A stretch of 64,000 nt of DNA from Planotetraspora silvatica (GTDB lineage Bacteria; Actinomycetota; Actinomycetes; Streptosporangiales; Streptosporangiaceae). Numbering within the stretch: position 1 is the first letter of the stretch; each line of letters opens with the position of its first letter. Below the pieces are notes generated by a model, which was not told the origin of the DNA, searched no databases, and worked only from the letters and a program-made list of their open reading frames with translations. The position numbers and the translations under genes are program-made. Location: contig NZ_BOOQ01000027.1 in assembly GCF_016863315.1 (NCBI RefSeq), positions 124,001-188,000 on the forward strand, read 5' to 3'. Positions 39,485 to 48,928 of the stretch are shown here, piece after piece.

Positions 39485-40894
39485 ATGTTGAGGCGCAAGG
39501 CCGCGATCGCGACATTTCTTGCGGCCGCCAGCGTGGCAGCCGGCACCGTGGTCGCGGTGCTGGGCGACGCCACAGTCGCGTCGGCGGCGACCGCCACCTT
39601 CACCCCGGTGGCGGACACCTATGTCGACAACTCCGTGACCACCACCAACTACGGCACATCGGCTCAGCTCGGCGTGGACAACTCGCCTGTCAAGCGGATG
39701 TTCCTCAGGTTCACCGTGTCCGGCGTGTCCGGAACGGTCACCGGGGCCAAGCTGCGGGTCCACACCGACGACGTCTCGGGCGCGGAGAGCCCCAGCGGCG
39801 GCACCTACAAGGCGATGAGCAACACCACCTGGTCGGAGACCGGGGTGACCTGGGCCAGCCAGCCCGCCATCGACGGCGCGACCCTCGGCTCGGTCGGCTC
39901 GGTCGTGCGCAACACCTGGTACGAGGTCGACGTGACCTCCTACGTCCAGGGCAACGGCACGTTCAGCATCGGCGTCACGTCGTCGAGCAGCGACGGCGCC
40001 GACTTCGACTCACGCGAGTCGGGGTCCACCGCTCCGCAGTTGGTCATCACGACCGGCACCACCTCGACCCCCACACCCACCCCGACCCCGACTTCCGGGG
40101 ACCCCGTGCTGGTCGGCGCGGGCGACATCGCGAACTCCGGATCCGGCGACACCGCGACCGCCGCCCTGCTCGACGGCATCCCCGGCACCGTGTTCACCGC
40201 GGGCGACGACGCCTATGACAACGGGTCCACCGCGGACTTCAACAACTACTACGCGCCCACCTGGGGCCGGCACAAGGCGCGCACGCGCCCGGTGGCCGGC
40301 AACCACGAGTACAACACCTCGGGCGCCTCGGGCTACTTCGGCTACTTCGGGTCGTCCGCGGGTGAGCCCGGCAAGGGCTACTACTCCTACAACCTCGGCA
40401 ACTGGCACATCGTGGCGCTGAACTCCAACTGCTCCTCGATCGGCGGCTGCAACGCCGGTTCGGCGCAGGAGCAGTGGCTGCGCTCCGATCTCGCGGCCAA
40501 CACCCGGCCGTGCACCCTCGCGATCTGGCACCACCCGCGCTTCACCTCGGGCTCCAATCACGCGCCGACGACCTCCGTCGGCCCGCTGGTGCAGGCGCTG
40601 TACGACAACAACGCCGAGGTGGTCGTCACCGGGCACAATCACCAGTACGAGCGGTTCGCCCCGATGAACCCGAGCGGGCAGCTCGACAACACGCGCGGCA
40701 TCAGGCACTTCGTCGTGGGCACGGGCGGCGCCGGAATGTACAACTTCGGCACGATCCAGCCCAACAGCGAAGTCCGTAACAACAACACCTTCGGCGTGCT
40801 GAAGTTCACCCTGCACTCCAACAGCTACACCTGGCAGTTCGTGCCTCAGTCGGGCAAGACCTTCACCGACGGCGGCACCAACTCCTGCCACTGA
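39485..40894 (+). CDS. Secreted metallophosphoesterase with CBM96/DNRLRE domain
   Basis: A 469-residue protein. Signal peptide (RRKAAIATFLAAASVAAGTV). Residues 40-190 are a beta-sandwich DNRLRE/CBM96 module (FTPVADTYVDNSVTTTNYGT, FLRFTVSGVSGTVTGAKLRV, WYEVDVTSYVQGNGTFSIGV). A Thr-Pro linker follows. Residues 210-460 are a purple-acid-type phosphatase: VGAGDIANSG, TAGDDAYDNGS, VAGNHEYNT, IWHHPRF and VVTGHNHQYERF provide the dinuclear metal ligands. It hydrolyses extracellular phosphate esters. The carbohydrate-type module may hold it on the wall. Confidence 0.9.
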   Translation: MLRRKAAIATFLAAASVAAGTVVAVLGDATVASAATATFTPVADTYVDNSVTTTNYGTSAQLGVDNSPVKRMFLRFTVSGVSGTVTGAKLRVHTDDVSGAESPSGGTYKAMSNTTWSETGVTWASQPAIDGATLGSVGSVVRNTWYEVDVTSYVQGNGTFSIGVTSSSSDGADFDSRESGSTAPQLVITTGTTSTPTPTPTPTSGDPVLVGAGDIANSGSGDTATAALLDGIPGTVFTAGDDAYDNGSTADFNNYYAPTWGRHKARTRPVAGNHEYNTSGASGYFGYFGSSAGEPGKGYYSYNLGNWHIVALNSNCSSIGGCNAGSAQEQWLRSDLAANTRPCTLAIWHHPRFTSGSNHAPTTSVGPLVQALYDNNAEVVVTGHNHQYERFAPMNPSGQLDNTRGIRHFVVGTGGAGMYNFGTIQPNSEVRNNNTFGVLKFTLHSNSYTWQFVPQSGKTFTDGGTNSCH

Positions 40895-40968
40895 TCCCGG
40901 CCGTACGGCGCCGCGCCCGGCGTGCCCCTCGCACACCGGGCGCGGCATCCCCACCCTCACTCGGGAAG

Positions 40969-42267
40969 GTGTGCACGCCCGTGTACCTGTCCACGATCGG
41001 CCGGCGGAGGACGCGTACCGGCGACGGCCAGGCCGGTCGGCGCCGCTGGACGGCGATCGGCGCCAACGTGTTCGCTCTCGGCACCGTCAGCCTCGTCACC
41101 GACATCTCCTCGGAGATGGTCACCGCGATCCTGCCCGTCTACCTCGTCGTCGGGCTGCAGTTCAGCCCCGCGGCCTACGGCGTCATCGACGGCGCCTACA
41201 CGGGGGCCACGGTGTTGTTGCGGCTCGTCGGCGGATATCTGGCCGACCGGGTGCGGCGGCGCAAGGCCGTCGCCGGCCTCGGCTACGGCCTTTCCGCGAT
41301 CGCGAAGCTCGGGCTGCTCGCGGCGGGCGGATCGGTCACCGCGATCGGCCTGGTGATCGCCGCCGATCGGGCGGGCAAGGGCCTGCGCACCGCTCCGCGT
41401 GACGCCCTGATCACCCTGTCCGCCCCGCCGGACCAGTTGGGCAGGGCCTTCGGGGTGCACCGGACGATGGACAGCGTGGGCGCGTTCCTCGGCCCACTGG
41501 TCGCCCTGGCCGTGCTCGCCCTGGCCGGGCAGCAGTACGACGCCGTGTTCGTCACGAGTTTCTGCGTCGCCGCGTTCGCCGTGGTGATCCTGGCGCTGTT
41601 CGTCCGGGACCAGACAGGGCCGGCCACCGCACGGGAGCCGTCCCAGGGAGCGGTGTCGGCGCGTCAGGCCGCCGGTCTGCTGCGCATCCCCGGCGTGCGC
41701 AGACTCCTCGCCGCGGCGTGCCTGCTCGGCCTGGCCACGGTGGGGGACGGTTTCGTCTACCTCCTGCTCCAGCGAAGGGAGGACCTGTCGCTCGGCTGGT
41801 TCCCGCTGCTCGCCGTGGGGACGAGCCTGGCGTACCTGCTGCTCGCCGCACCGCTCGGCGTCCTGGCCGACCGCGTGGGCCGGCTTCCCGTGACGCTCTG
41901 CGGCTACGGCGCGCTGATTCTGGTGTACCTGGCACTGCTCGGGCCGGTCGGCGGGCCCGTGCTCGTCATCGTCGTGCTCGGGCTCTACGGACTCTTTTAC
42001 GCCGCGACCGACGGCATCCTGATGGCGCTTGCGGCGCCTCTCCTGCCAGAGCGGCTGCGCACGACAGGGCTCGCACTCGTGCAGACCGGCCAGGCCGTGG
42101 CCTACCTGGGGTCGTCCGTCCTGTTCGGTGTCGCGTGGCAGTTGTGGGGGACCGGCGCCGCGATCCTGCTCGCCGTACTGGCCGGGGGGATCGCGATCAC
42201 GGCGACGGCGGTGCTGCTGTCCGGACAGGAGCGGCGGCAGAGCGGAACGAAGGAGGCGACGTCATGA
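40969..42267 (+). CDS. MFS transporter
   Basis: A 432-residue, twelve-helix protein: VFALGTVSLVTDISSEMVTA and ILPVYLVVGLQFSP at the start, the loop GGYLADRVRRRKAVAGLGYG after helix 2, and APLGVLADRVGRLPVTLCGY in the second half, both major-facilitator loop signatures. The segment VTDISSEMV is typical of a subgroup of MFS proteins fused to or next to beta-propeller proteins. Its stop overlaps the ATG of the next gene (ATGA), giving an operon. Substrate unknown. Confidence 0.87.
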   Translation: MCTPVYLSTIGRRRTRTGDGQAGRRRWTAIGANVFALGTVSLVTDISSEMVTAILPVYLVVGLQFSPAAYGVIDGAYTGATVLLRLVGGYLADRVRRRKAVAGLGYGLSAIAKLGLLAAGGSVTAIGLVIAADRAGKGLRTAPRDALITLSAPPDQLGRAFGVHRTMDSVGAFLGPLVALAVLALAGQQYDAVFVTSFCVAAFAVVILALFVRDQTGPATAREPSQGAVSARQAAGLLRIPGVRRLLAAACLLGLATVGDGFVYLLLQRREDLSLGWFPLLAVGTSLAYLLLAAPLGVLADRVGRLPVTLCGYGALILVYLALLGPVGGPVLVIVVLGLYGLFYAATDGILMALAAPLLPERLRTTGLALVQTGQAVAYLGSSVLFGVAWQLWGTGAAILLAVLAGGIAITATAVLLSGQERRQSGTKEATS

Positions 42268-43346
42268 GCGACGTCATGAATGACCCGAGCGGGTCCGGCG
42301 GTTCCGGGCGGTCTGGCGACGCCGGGCCGTCCGGCGGTTCCGGCATGTCCGGCTCCGGCGGCCTGAGCCTGCGGGCGAGGGCGTCCGTCACGTTCGCCGC
42401 GGCCGTCCTGCTGGCGGTGGTGGTGGTCGTCTACATCCTCCGGGCCCCGACCGGCTCACCGGGGATCGCGGAACCGAGTGCCGCGGGCACGATCAGCGCC
42501 GACGGCCCCAGGCTCCGGATGCTCGACAACGGCATGGTGGCCGCCGTCTCACTCGGCGACCCGAGCGGACCCCGGATCGTCACCTCACAGCGCTGCGACC
42601 GCGCCTACGCGGCCGCCGGCACGGTGGCCTGTCTCCGGCCGGCGAGCGCCCTCGGAGCCACCCGGCTCTCCGTGCTCGACGACGGCATGCGGGAGCGTCG
42701 GTCGATCCGGCTGACCGGCTTCCCCAACCGCCTGCGCGTGTCCGACAGCGGACGGATGATCGCCTGGACGTTGTTCGTCAGCGGTGACTCCTACGCGGGC
42801 GGAGAGTTCTCCACGCGGGCCGGCATCCTCGACACCCGCACCGGCCGGTTGGCCTCCTCCGTGGAGGAGTTCGCGGCCGTCGTCGACGGCCGGCCGTACC
42901 GGGCGGCGGACGTCAACGTGTGGGGCATCACCTTCAGCCACGACGACAACCGGTTCTACGCCACGATGGCGACCGCCGGCCACCGTTATCTGGTCGAGGG
43001 CGACTTCGCGGCGAAGACGCTGAAGACCCTGGCCGACGGTGTCGAGTGCCCCTCTCTGTCGCCGGACGGCACCCGCGTCGCGTTCAAGGCGGCCGTCGGC
43101 GGCGACCCCGCCCGAGGATGGCGGCTGTCGGTGCTCGACCTGGCGTCCAGGAAGGTCGTCGCGACGGCGGAGAACCGCAGCGTGGACGACCAGGCCATCT
43201 GGCTCGACGAACGCACCGTCGCCTACGGGCTGCAGCGCGGCGACGGCGTGAACGACGTGTGGGCCGTCCCCGCCGACGCGAGCGGCAGTCCTCGTCTGCT
43301 GGTCCCCGGAGCCAACTCCCCTTCGATCGATCTTCCCGGAGCGTGA
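42264..43346 (+). CDS. Membrane-anchored beta-propeller (TolB/PD40-like) protein
   Basis: A 360-residue protein from ATG 42264 (AAGGAGG site within the MFS 3' end). A Gly/Ser-rich N-terminus is followed by one membrane anchor (SVTFAAAVLLAVVVVVYILR), and the remainder is outside: LGDPSGPRIVTSQRCDRAYA, FSHDDNRFYATMATAGHRYL, VECPSLSPDGTRVAFKAAVG, WLDERTVAYGLQRGDG. The SPDGTRVAF pattern marks propeller blades. It is translationally coupled to the MFS gene and probably assists the same transport or signalling step. Confidence 0.82.
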   Translation: MSDVMNDPSGSGGSGRSGDAGPSGGSGMSGSGGLSLRARASVTFAAAVLLAVVVVVYILRAPTGSPGIAEPSAAGTISADGPRLRMLDNGMVAAVSLGDPSGPRIVTSQRCDRAYAAAGTVACLRPASALGATRLSVLDDGMRERRSIRLTGFPNRLRVSDSGRMIAWTLFVSGDSYAGGEFSTRAGILDTRTGRLASSVEEFAAVVDGRPYRAADVNVWGITFSHDDNRFYATMATAGHRYLVEGDFAAKTLKTLADGVECPSLSPDGTRVAFKAAVGGDPARGWRLSVLDLASRKVVATAENRSVDDQAIWLDERTVAYGLQRGDGVNDVWAVPADASGSPRLLVPGANSPSIDLPGA

Positions 43347-43464
43347 GCGACGCCAGTCCATGCGATCACACGCCGTCTGAGCGCTATGCTGCCGCTCGGC
43401 ATTCGTTTGGGCGTGTATGTGGCAATAGGTCGGGCTTGGACCGCTCCTACCTCGATGTGAACAG

Positions 43465-45645
43465 GTGATTGCACTGAGTGCACCGGATGTGGCGCCGGGT
43501 CGTGCGCCCGACTTCGGAGGCCCGGCGGTTCCACCGGGCAACGTCCTCGTGGACAGGCCGGCCATGACATCCACCGGTGGGCCGGCGGGGCACTCGGCCG
43601 AAGGGGAAACGCGGTCGAGCCGTTTCCGCGGCGACATCGAGGGTCTCCGTGCGGTCGCCGTCGGGCTGGTGCTGCTGTATCACGCGGGTCTGCCGTTCAT
43701 CCACGGCGGCTTCGTCGGGGTCGACGTCTTCTTCGTCATCTCGGGATTCCTGATCACCACCCAGCTCCTGTCGGAGATGGACCGGACGGGTACCGTCTCG
43801 CTCGTACGGTTCTACGCCCGGCGGGCCAAGCGACTGCTGCCCGCGGCGGGCGTGGTCCTGGTGGCCACCGCCCTGCTGACGTGGTTGTTCATCCCGGACA
43901 CACGGTGGAAGGAGATCGGCGGCGACATCGCCGGTTCGGCCCTGTACGTGGTGAACTGGCGTCTGGCGGCACGCTCGGTGGACTACCTGGCGGAGGACTC
44001 CCAGCCGTCTCCCGTTCAGCACTTCTGGTCGCTGGCGGTGGAGGAGCAGTACTACCTGGTGTGGCCGTTGCTGATCCTCCTCGCGATCCTCGCGGCGAAG
44101 ATGATCAAGAATCGGACACGGCCCGCGTTGTGGACCGGACTGCTCCTGGTGATTGTCCCGTCCTTCGCCTGGTCGCTGATCGAGACGGCGCAGTCCCCGG
44201 CGAGCGCGTTCTTCGTGACGACCACGCGGATGTGGGAGTTGGGCGTGGGCGCGGCCGTGGCTCTCGCCGCGGGGGCCTGCGCACGCCTGCCCCGGATGGC
44301 GGCCCTCGTCATCGGATGGGCGGGGCTGGCCGCGATCGCGGTGTCGGGGTTGTTCTACACCGAGAACATCGCGTGGCCGGGATACGCCGCCGCGTTGCCG
44401 GTGATCGGCGCCGCCTCGGTCATCGCGGCCGGGTTCGCGGTCACCAGGGGCGGGCCCGCGTCGCTGCTCGGTGTGAGACCGATGCGGTGGATCGGCGGCC
44501 TGTCGTACTCGTTGTACCTGTGGCACTGGCCGCTGATCGTGGTCGCGACCGTCTACTTCGACGGACTGTCGACGTACAAGGGTCTTGCCGTGGTGGCCGT
44601 GTCGATTGTGCCGGCGTGGCTGACCTACCGCACGGTTGAAAGCGGCTTCCGGCATTCCGCGGCGATCTCGCGCTCCGCGCGGCTCGCCCTGAGCCTCGGG
44701 GCCAACTTCACCCTCATCGGCGTCGCCGCGGGGATCGTCCTGGTGCTCGCCGTCCCGGCGGTCGGAGGGCCCGGCGCGAAGACCGCGCTGGGTGCCGCGG
44801 TGCTGCGTGACGACCCGCGCGGGGATCCCGCCGGGGCCGTCGTGGACCACGTCGACTGGATGACTCCGCTTCCGACGGAGGCCACGAAGGACATCGACCT
44901 GACGTTTCGCGACAATTGTCTTCAGGGTGAGGGGAAGACCGCGGTCGTGACGTGTCGTTACGGCGACCCGAAGGGGCCGATCACCGTGGCGGTCGTCGGT
45001 GATTCCAAGGTGGCCCAATGGACGTCCGCCCTGGAACCGCTCGCCAAGCAGAACGGCTGGCGGATGGTGACCTACCTCAAGTCCGCGTGCAGCTTCTCCA
45101 TGGCCGTCATCGAGACCGAAGGGCAGACCTGCCGTGCCTGGGGGGCCAACGTCCTCAAGCGGCTTCAGGCCGACCCGCCGGACTGGGTGGTCACCTCACA
45201 GTCCGACACCCAGGGACGCGACGCCGCCGGAAAGTTCACCGAGCAGGCCATGGTCGTCGGGCTCCGGGACATGTGGGGCCGTCTGCGGGCCATGGGCTCC
45301 AAGGTCATGGTCATCGCCAACAATCCCCATCCCGGGAAGAACGTCTACGAGTGCGTGGCCAAGAACCCCGACAAGCTGTCCGCCTGCTCGTTCGATCGCA
45401 AGGAGTACGACAGCAGTTCGGCCGTCACGCAGCACACCGCGGCCAAGGGCATGAAGGGCGTCGAGGTCGTCGATCTCTTCGACGCCATCTGCCCGACCGA
45501 GCGCTGCCCCGCCGTGATCGGCAACGTGCTCATCTACCGCCAGGGTTCGCATCTCACCGACACCTACATCAGATCGATGACCCCACGGCTCGCCAAAGCC
45601 CTGACCAAGGCCCATCTGCGCGCCACCTACAAGAAGGAGGGGTGA
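43465..45645 (+). CDS. Acyltransferase family (OafA-like) protein with SGNH hydrolase domain
   Basis: A 726-residue protein. Residues 50-420 form an acyltransferase_3 domain: GDIEGLRAVAVGLVLLYHAG, GVDVFFVISGFLITTQLL, ARRAKRLLPAAGVVL and SLAVEEQYYLVWPLLILL. About ten membrane helices follow. The C-terminal 250 residues form an SGNH domain: VVGDSKVAQW (catalytic Ser), SQSDTQ and a final GSHLTDTYIRS (Asp-x-x-His relative). These enzymes O-acetylate cell-wall or secreted polysaccharide. GTG 43465 is the longest start; ATG 43564 is possible. Confidence 0.9.
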   Translation: MIALSAPDVAPGRAPDFGGPAVPPGNVLVDRPAMTSTGGPAGHSAEGETRSSRFRGDIEGLRAVAVGLVLLYHAGLPFIHGGFVGVDVFFVISGFLITTQLLSEMDRTGTVSLVRFYARRAKRLLPAAGVVLVATALLTWLFIPDTRWKEIGGDIAGSALYVVNWRLAARSVDYLAEDSQPSPVQHFWSLAVEEQYYLVWPLLILLAILAAKMIKNRTRPALWTGLLLVIVPSFAWSLIETAQSPASAFFVTTTRMWELGVGAAVALAAGACARLPRMAALVIGWAGLAAIAVSGLFYTENIAWPGYAAALPVIGAASVIAAGFAVTRGGPASLLGVRPMRWIGGLSYSLYLWHWPLIVVATVYFDGLSTYKGLAVVAVSIVPAWLTYRTVESGFRHSAAISRSARLALSLGANFTLIGVAAGIVLVLAVPAVGGPGAKTALGAAVLRDDPRGDPAGAVVDHVDWMTPLPTEATKDIDLTFRDNCLQGEGKTAVVTCRYGDPKGPITVAVVGDSKVAQWTSALEPLAKQNGWRMVTYLKSACSFSMAVIETEGQTCRAWGANVLKRLQADPPDWVVTSQSDTQGRDAAGKFTEQAMVVGLRDMWGRLRAMGSKVMVIANNPHPGKNVYECVAKNPDKLSACSFDRKEYDSSSAVTQHTAAKGMKGVEVVDLFDAICPTERCPAVIGNVLIYRQGSHLTDTYIRSMTPRLAKALTKAHLRATYKKEG

Positions 45646-45741
45646 CGCGCCCAGGGGGCCGTGTCACGTGCTCCCGAAAGCCCATGAACGATGGCCCGGA
45701 GGGCCATTGCACGGGGTGATCGGCGGGGGTAGCTTCCAGCC

Positions 45742-46035
45742 ATGGACGTCATCCATCAGGAACGTGTGGCGTGGGAAGGCGCGCGCGCCTTCGTGGCCGC
45801 GTCCGGCGCCGACGCCTATTGGTGGCTCAGCGAGATGATCGAGCGGAACCTCGGCCGCACCTATCAGGCGTGCCTGGCCGCGACGCGGACGCGCCTGCAG
45901 CGGGAAGAGGCGTCGCTGGCCGAGATCGGTGCGTGGCGGGTGCGTCTGGAGGACCTGCTCCGGGTCCGTCCCGACGTCCAGCCTGCCCTGCTCGAGCTGG
46001 TCACCGAGACCTCCGCCCGGCTGGGCCGCTACTGA
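45742..46035 (+). CDS. Small conserved helical protein
   Basis: A 97-residue protein, MDVIHQERVAWEGARAFVAA, then SGADAYWWLSEMIERNLGRT, YQACLAATRTRLQREEASLA and a C-terminus ETSARLGRY. It is all helical and has no signal or membrane segment. The family is widespread in Streptosporangiales-type genomes in my recollection, but its function is unknown. Its ATG follows a stretch rich in GGGG. The gene is monocistronic between acyltransferase and DUF1348 genes. Confidence 0.6.
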   Translation: MDVIHQERVAWEGARAFVAASGADAYWWLSEMIERNLGRTYQACLAATRTRLQREEASLAEIGAWRVRLEDLLRVRPDVQPALLELVTETSARLGRY

Positions 46036-46241
46036 GCCGCCGCTGAGCCGTCCCTGGGCGAGCGGTGGGCGGGCGTGAGCCATCCCTTGAGCGAATACTT
46101 GCGGGCCCCTGGGGAGCGACGGCCGGGTCCCGCGGCCGCCGGAGGATACGTTGGCCGGTGAGCGGGCGTTTTGTCCGTGAGTCGGCCCCGGTGCGGCCCT
46201 GTGCGACGCGGGCGGTCTTCCGAGCGAACCAAGGAGCACGC

Positions 46242-46706
46242 ATGACTCGCCCTCCGGTCCCTCCCTTCACCCACCAGACGGCCGTCGAGAAGGTCCGGCT
46301 GGCGGAGGACGCCTGGAACTCGCGTGATCCGGAGAAGGTGTCGCTCGGCTACACGACCGACAGCCGCTGGAGGAACCGTTCGGAGTTCCTCACCGGCAGG
46401 GACGAGATCGTCGCGTTCCTGAGCCGCAAGTGGGCGCGAGAGCTCGACTACCGGCTGATCAAGGAGTTGTGGGCCTTTGACGGCAATCGCATCGCCGTGC
46501 GGTTCGCCTACGAGTGCCACGACGAGGCGGGCAACTGGTTCCGCTCCTACGGCAACGAGAACTGGGAGTTCGGCGAGCAGGGCCTCATGCGCGTACGGCT
46601 GGCCAGCATCAACGACCTGCCCATCAAGGAGTCCGAGCGCGCCTACCACTGGCCCCTCGGCCGCCGGCCCGACGACCACCCCGGGCTCGGCGACCTGGGA
46701 TTTTGA
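46242..46706 (+). CDS. DUF1348 (NTF2-like) protein
   Basis: A 154-residue protein from ATG 46242 with an AAGGAGCACG ribosome site. [60 protein letters not shown], then [20 protein letters not shown] and [20 protein letters not shown] form the DUF1348 signature, the NTF2-like fold with a deep pocket. The family is very conserved and thought to act on small organics, but the reaction is unknown. It is convergent with the MBL gene. Confidence 0.9.
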   Translation: MTRPPVPPFTHQTAVEKVRLAEDAWNSRDPEKVSLGYTTDSRWRNRSEFLTGRDEIVAFLSRKWARELDYRLIKELWAFDGNRIAVRFAYECHDEAGNWFRSYGNENWEFGEQGLMRVRLASINDLPIKESERAYHWPLGRRPDDHPGLGDLGF

Positions 46707-46714
46707 ACCACGGG

Positions 46715-47533
46715 TCACGCGGGCGGCGTGTCGTCCAGGGCGAAGTCCAGGTAGCGCGCCGCGGAGCGGCGGACGGCCTCCGACCCGTCGGTGCGCACCA
46801 CGTGCTTCCACCAGGCTCCGTAGACCTGGTCGAACGGGTACCGCTCCAGCAGTGACAGGGCACGGCGCACGGTGCGGGGCCGCTCCGGGATGAGGTTCGG
46901 ATAGCTGTACATGAAGCCGACCCAGCGGCGGTCCTTGACGACCTGCAGGATGTCGCCGGAGAACAGGGCGCCGGCGCTGTCCGGCGCGTCCCGCCAGTGC
47001 AGCACCTGGCCGCCCGCGAAGTGGACCCCGGCGTTGACCAGGGTGAGACCGTCGCCGATCTCATGGGTGTCGCCCTCCCAGAAGACGACCGAGTCGTCGG
47101 GACGCGCCACCCACTCGCGGTCCAGCGCGTGGATGTAGACGGGTGCGTCGAACGCGTGCGCCCAGTCGACCATGGTGCCGTAGTAGTGCGGGTGGCTGAT
47201 CGCGATCGCGCTGATCCCGCCGAGATCGCGCACCTGCCTGATGACGTCGTCGTCGAGGTAGGTGACCATGTCCCACAACACGTTTCCCGCGGGCGTCCGG
47301 ACGAGCAGCGCCCGCTGGCCGATCCCGGTGGCCGGCGCCGTCCCGACGCCGACGACGCCCGGGCCCTCCTCCTCGATCAAGGCCCGATGCCCCGCCCGGC
47401 GCAACGCGTCGAGTGAGGTCCACCGCTGGCCGTCCCAGCCGACGTACTGCCGCTCGTCCTGGCAGATCGGGCAGTCCTCGCGGCTGCCGGCGTACTGGAC
47501 GCCACAGGTCAGGCAGATGGGCAGGTCGTTCAT
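46715..47533 (-). CDS. MBL-fold hydrolase with N-terminal zinc ribbon
   Basis: A 272-residue protein. The N-terminal CLTCGVQYAGSREDCPICQD is a four-cysteine ribbon. The MBL domain follows: LLVRTPAGNVLWDMVTYLDD, ISAIAISHPHYYGTMVDWAH (in place of the classical HxHxDH, so the metal site is altered), IHALDREWV, NAGVHFAGGQVLHWR and GALFSGDILQVVKDRRW. The SHPHYYG form is shared by a subgroup of MBL proteins of unknown substrate. Only five bases separate its end from the DUF1348 stop. Confidence 0.82.
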   Translation of the reverse strand: MNDLPICLTCGVQYAGSREDCPICQDERQYVGWDGQRWTSLDALRRAGHRALIEEEGPGVVGVGTAPATGIGQRALLVRTPAGNVLWDMVTYLDDDVIRQVRDLGGISAIAISHPHYYGTMVDWAHAFDAPVYIHALDREWVARPDDSVVFWEGDTHEIGDGLTLVNAGVHFAGGQVLHWRDAPDSAGALFSGDILQVVKDRRWVGFMYSYPNLIPERPRTVRRALSLLERYPFDQVYGAWWKHVVRTDGSEAVRRSAARYLDFALDDTPPA

Positions 47534-47731
47534 CCGCGCTCCCTCCTCGTGGTGACGTTGAGTGACCGCCGAGTCCTTCGCGATCTTCGTTCGGATCTTT
47601 CCGGGCCACGGCGAATTAGGTCAAATCGGGCTTAGTCATATCATTACGCATATAACGTTGCGTGCCTGAATTGTTACGGGGTGTAATCGCATGGGCGATG
47701 AGCCAGACCTACCTGGCTCGAAGGAGACACT

Positions 47732-48511
47732 ATGACGTTCACGACGATGAACCCCACGTCCATGGCCATGCCGCTGAGCTTCGGCTCTCAGCAGCAGCTC
47801 TCTCCTCAGCACCTCGGTCAGATGTCCCCGGCATCCTCTCTCCACGCGCCGAACATGCAGGCGCTTCAGCAGCTCCAGGTGCTGCAGCAGGCTCAGGCCC
47901 TGCAGCAGGCTCAGGCTCAGGTCCAGGCCTTGCAGCAGGCTCAGGCTCAGGTCCAGGCCCTGCAGCAGGCGCAGGCGCTGCAGCAGATGTCGCCGCTCGG
48001 GGCAGTGGTGCAGCAGGATGAGCAGATCCTGCCGCAGGAGCACGTGCTGAGCCCGGTCACCTTCTGGAACAAGGTCGCTCACATCGGTGCCCGGCATGGC
48101 GCCGCCGTCGTCAGGCAGATCCTCGACGGCATCCAGCTCCAGCAGGTGGCCTCTCAGCAGGTCGCCTTCCAGCAGCTCGGCCAGGTGTCGCCACTCCAGC
48201 AGCTGGCCCAGCACCAGTTGGCTCAGCACCAGATGGCCAACCAGATGGCTCAGCAGCTGCCGCAGCCGCTGCAGCAGGTGGCCATGGCGTTCGGCCAACC
48301 CCAGCACTTCCCGCAGCAGCCGGGTCAGGCCGCACTGCACCAGCTGCAGCAGCAGGTGCCGGCGGCGTTCGGTCAGGCGCTGCAGCAGCAGCCCATGGGG
48401 TACGGCCAGGCCGTACATCACCTGCAGCAGCAGATGCCCATGGCGTTCGGCCAGGCCGGGCAGCAGGTGTCCCACCAGCAGGTTCCGGTGGCCGCCGGCT
48501 CCGGGTTCTGA
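47732..48511 (+). CDS. Glutamine-rich low-complexity protein
   Basis: A 259-residue protein from ATG 47732 (GAAGGAGACACT upstream). Over 30 percent of residues appear to be Gln. The first half has near-perfect tandem units (LQQAQAQVQALQQAQAQVQA, residues 46-85). The only ordinary region is at about 95-135 (EQILPQEHVLSPVTFWNKVA, HIGARHGAAVVRQILDGIQL). The rest returns to QQ-rich text (LAQHQLAQHQMANQMAQQLP). There is no signal peptide. It is the first gene of a row with a small protein and a subtilase; prion-like assembly or protease substrate are possible roles. Confidence 0.7.
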   Translation: MTFTTMNPTSMAMPLSFGSQQQLSPQHLGQMSPASSLHAPNMQALQQLQVLQQAQALQQAQAQVQALQQAQAQVQALQQAQALQQMSPLGAVVQQDEQILPQEHVLSPVTFWNKVAHIGARHGAAVVRQILDGIQLQQVASQQVAFQQLGQVSPLQQLAQHQLAQHQMANQMAQQLPQPLQQVAMAFGQPQHFPQQPGQAALHQLQQQVPAAFGQALQQQPMGYGQAVHHLQQQMPMAFGQAGQQVSHQQVPVAAGSGF

Positions 48512-48525
48512 GCGGAGGACGCGAG

Positions 48526-48864
48526 GTGGACTCGATCGGTGGGGGACCGCTGGGTCCCGGTGCCGGCTCGGGTGGCATCGGTGCGGTCCCGGGCCCGGCG
48601 ATGTCGCCGGGCCCGGGACGGCCCGGACCATCCGGCCTGCTGCAGGTGCATTGCGCCATGAGCCTGCAGCAGCTCTACGGCTGGCTGCAGGCGACCGTCC
48701 CGCAGGCGCCGCAGGTCGCCGGGATCGTCCCTCTGGTGGTGCGGGCGGTGCAGCTCTACCGGGCCGGGCAGCACGAGGCGTGCGTGGCGCAGATCCAGTC
48801 GGTGCTCGACAGCATCACCACGGGTCACTGGTCCGCAGCCCCGGTGACCCGGCCGATCGCCTGA
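48526..48864 (+). CDS. Small protein between Q-rich protein and subtilase
   Basis: A 112-residue protein from GTG 48526, with GGAGG upstream inside the tail of the Q-rich gene's intergenic spacer. A Gly/Pro-rich head of about 40 residues (GAGSGGIGAVPGPAMSPGPG) is followed by a helical body (MSLQQLYGWLQATVPQAPQV, AGIVPLVVRAVQLYRAGQHE, ACVAQIQSVLDSITTG). It may be an adaptor or propeptide-like partner of the subtilase encoded next. I do not know the family. Confidence 0.6.
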   Translation: MDSIGGGPLGPGAGSGGIGAVPGPAMSPGPGRPGPSGLLQVHCAMSLQQLYGWLQATVPQAPQVAGIVPLVVRAVQLYRAGQHEACVAQIQSVLDSITTGHWSAAPVTRPIA

Positions 48865-48928
48865 CCCGGTCGAGCCCGTGAGGGTGCGGCCAGTGAGACC
48901 AGCCTGAGCTGGGGAAAGTCGGGACGCA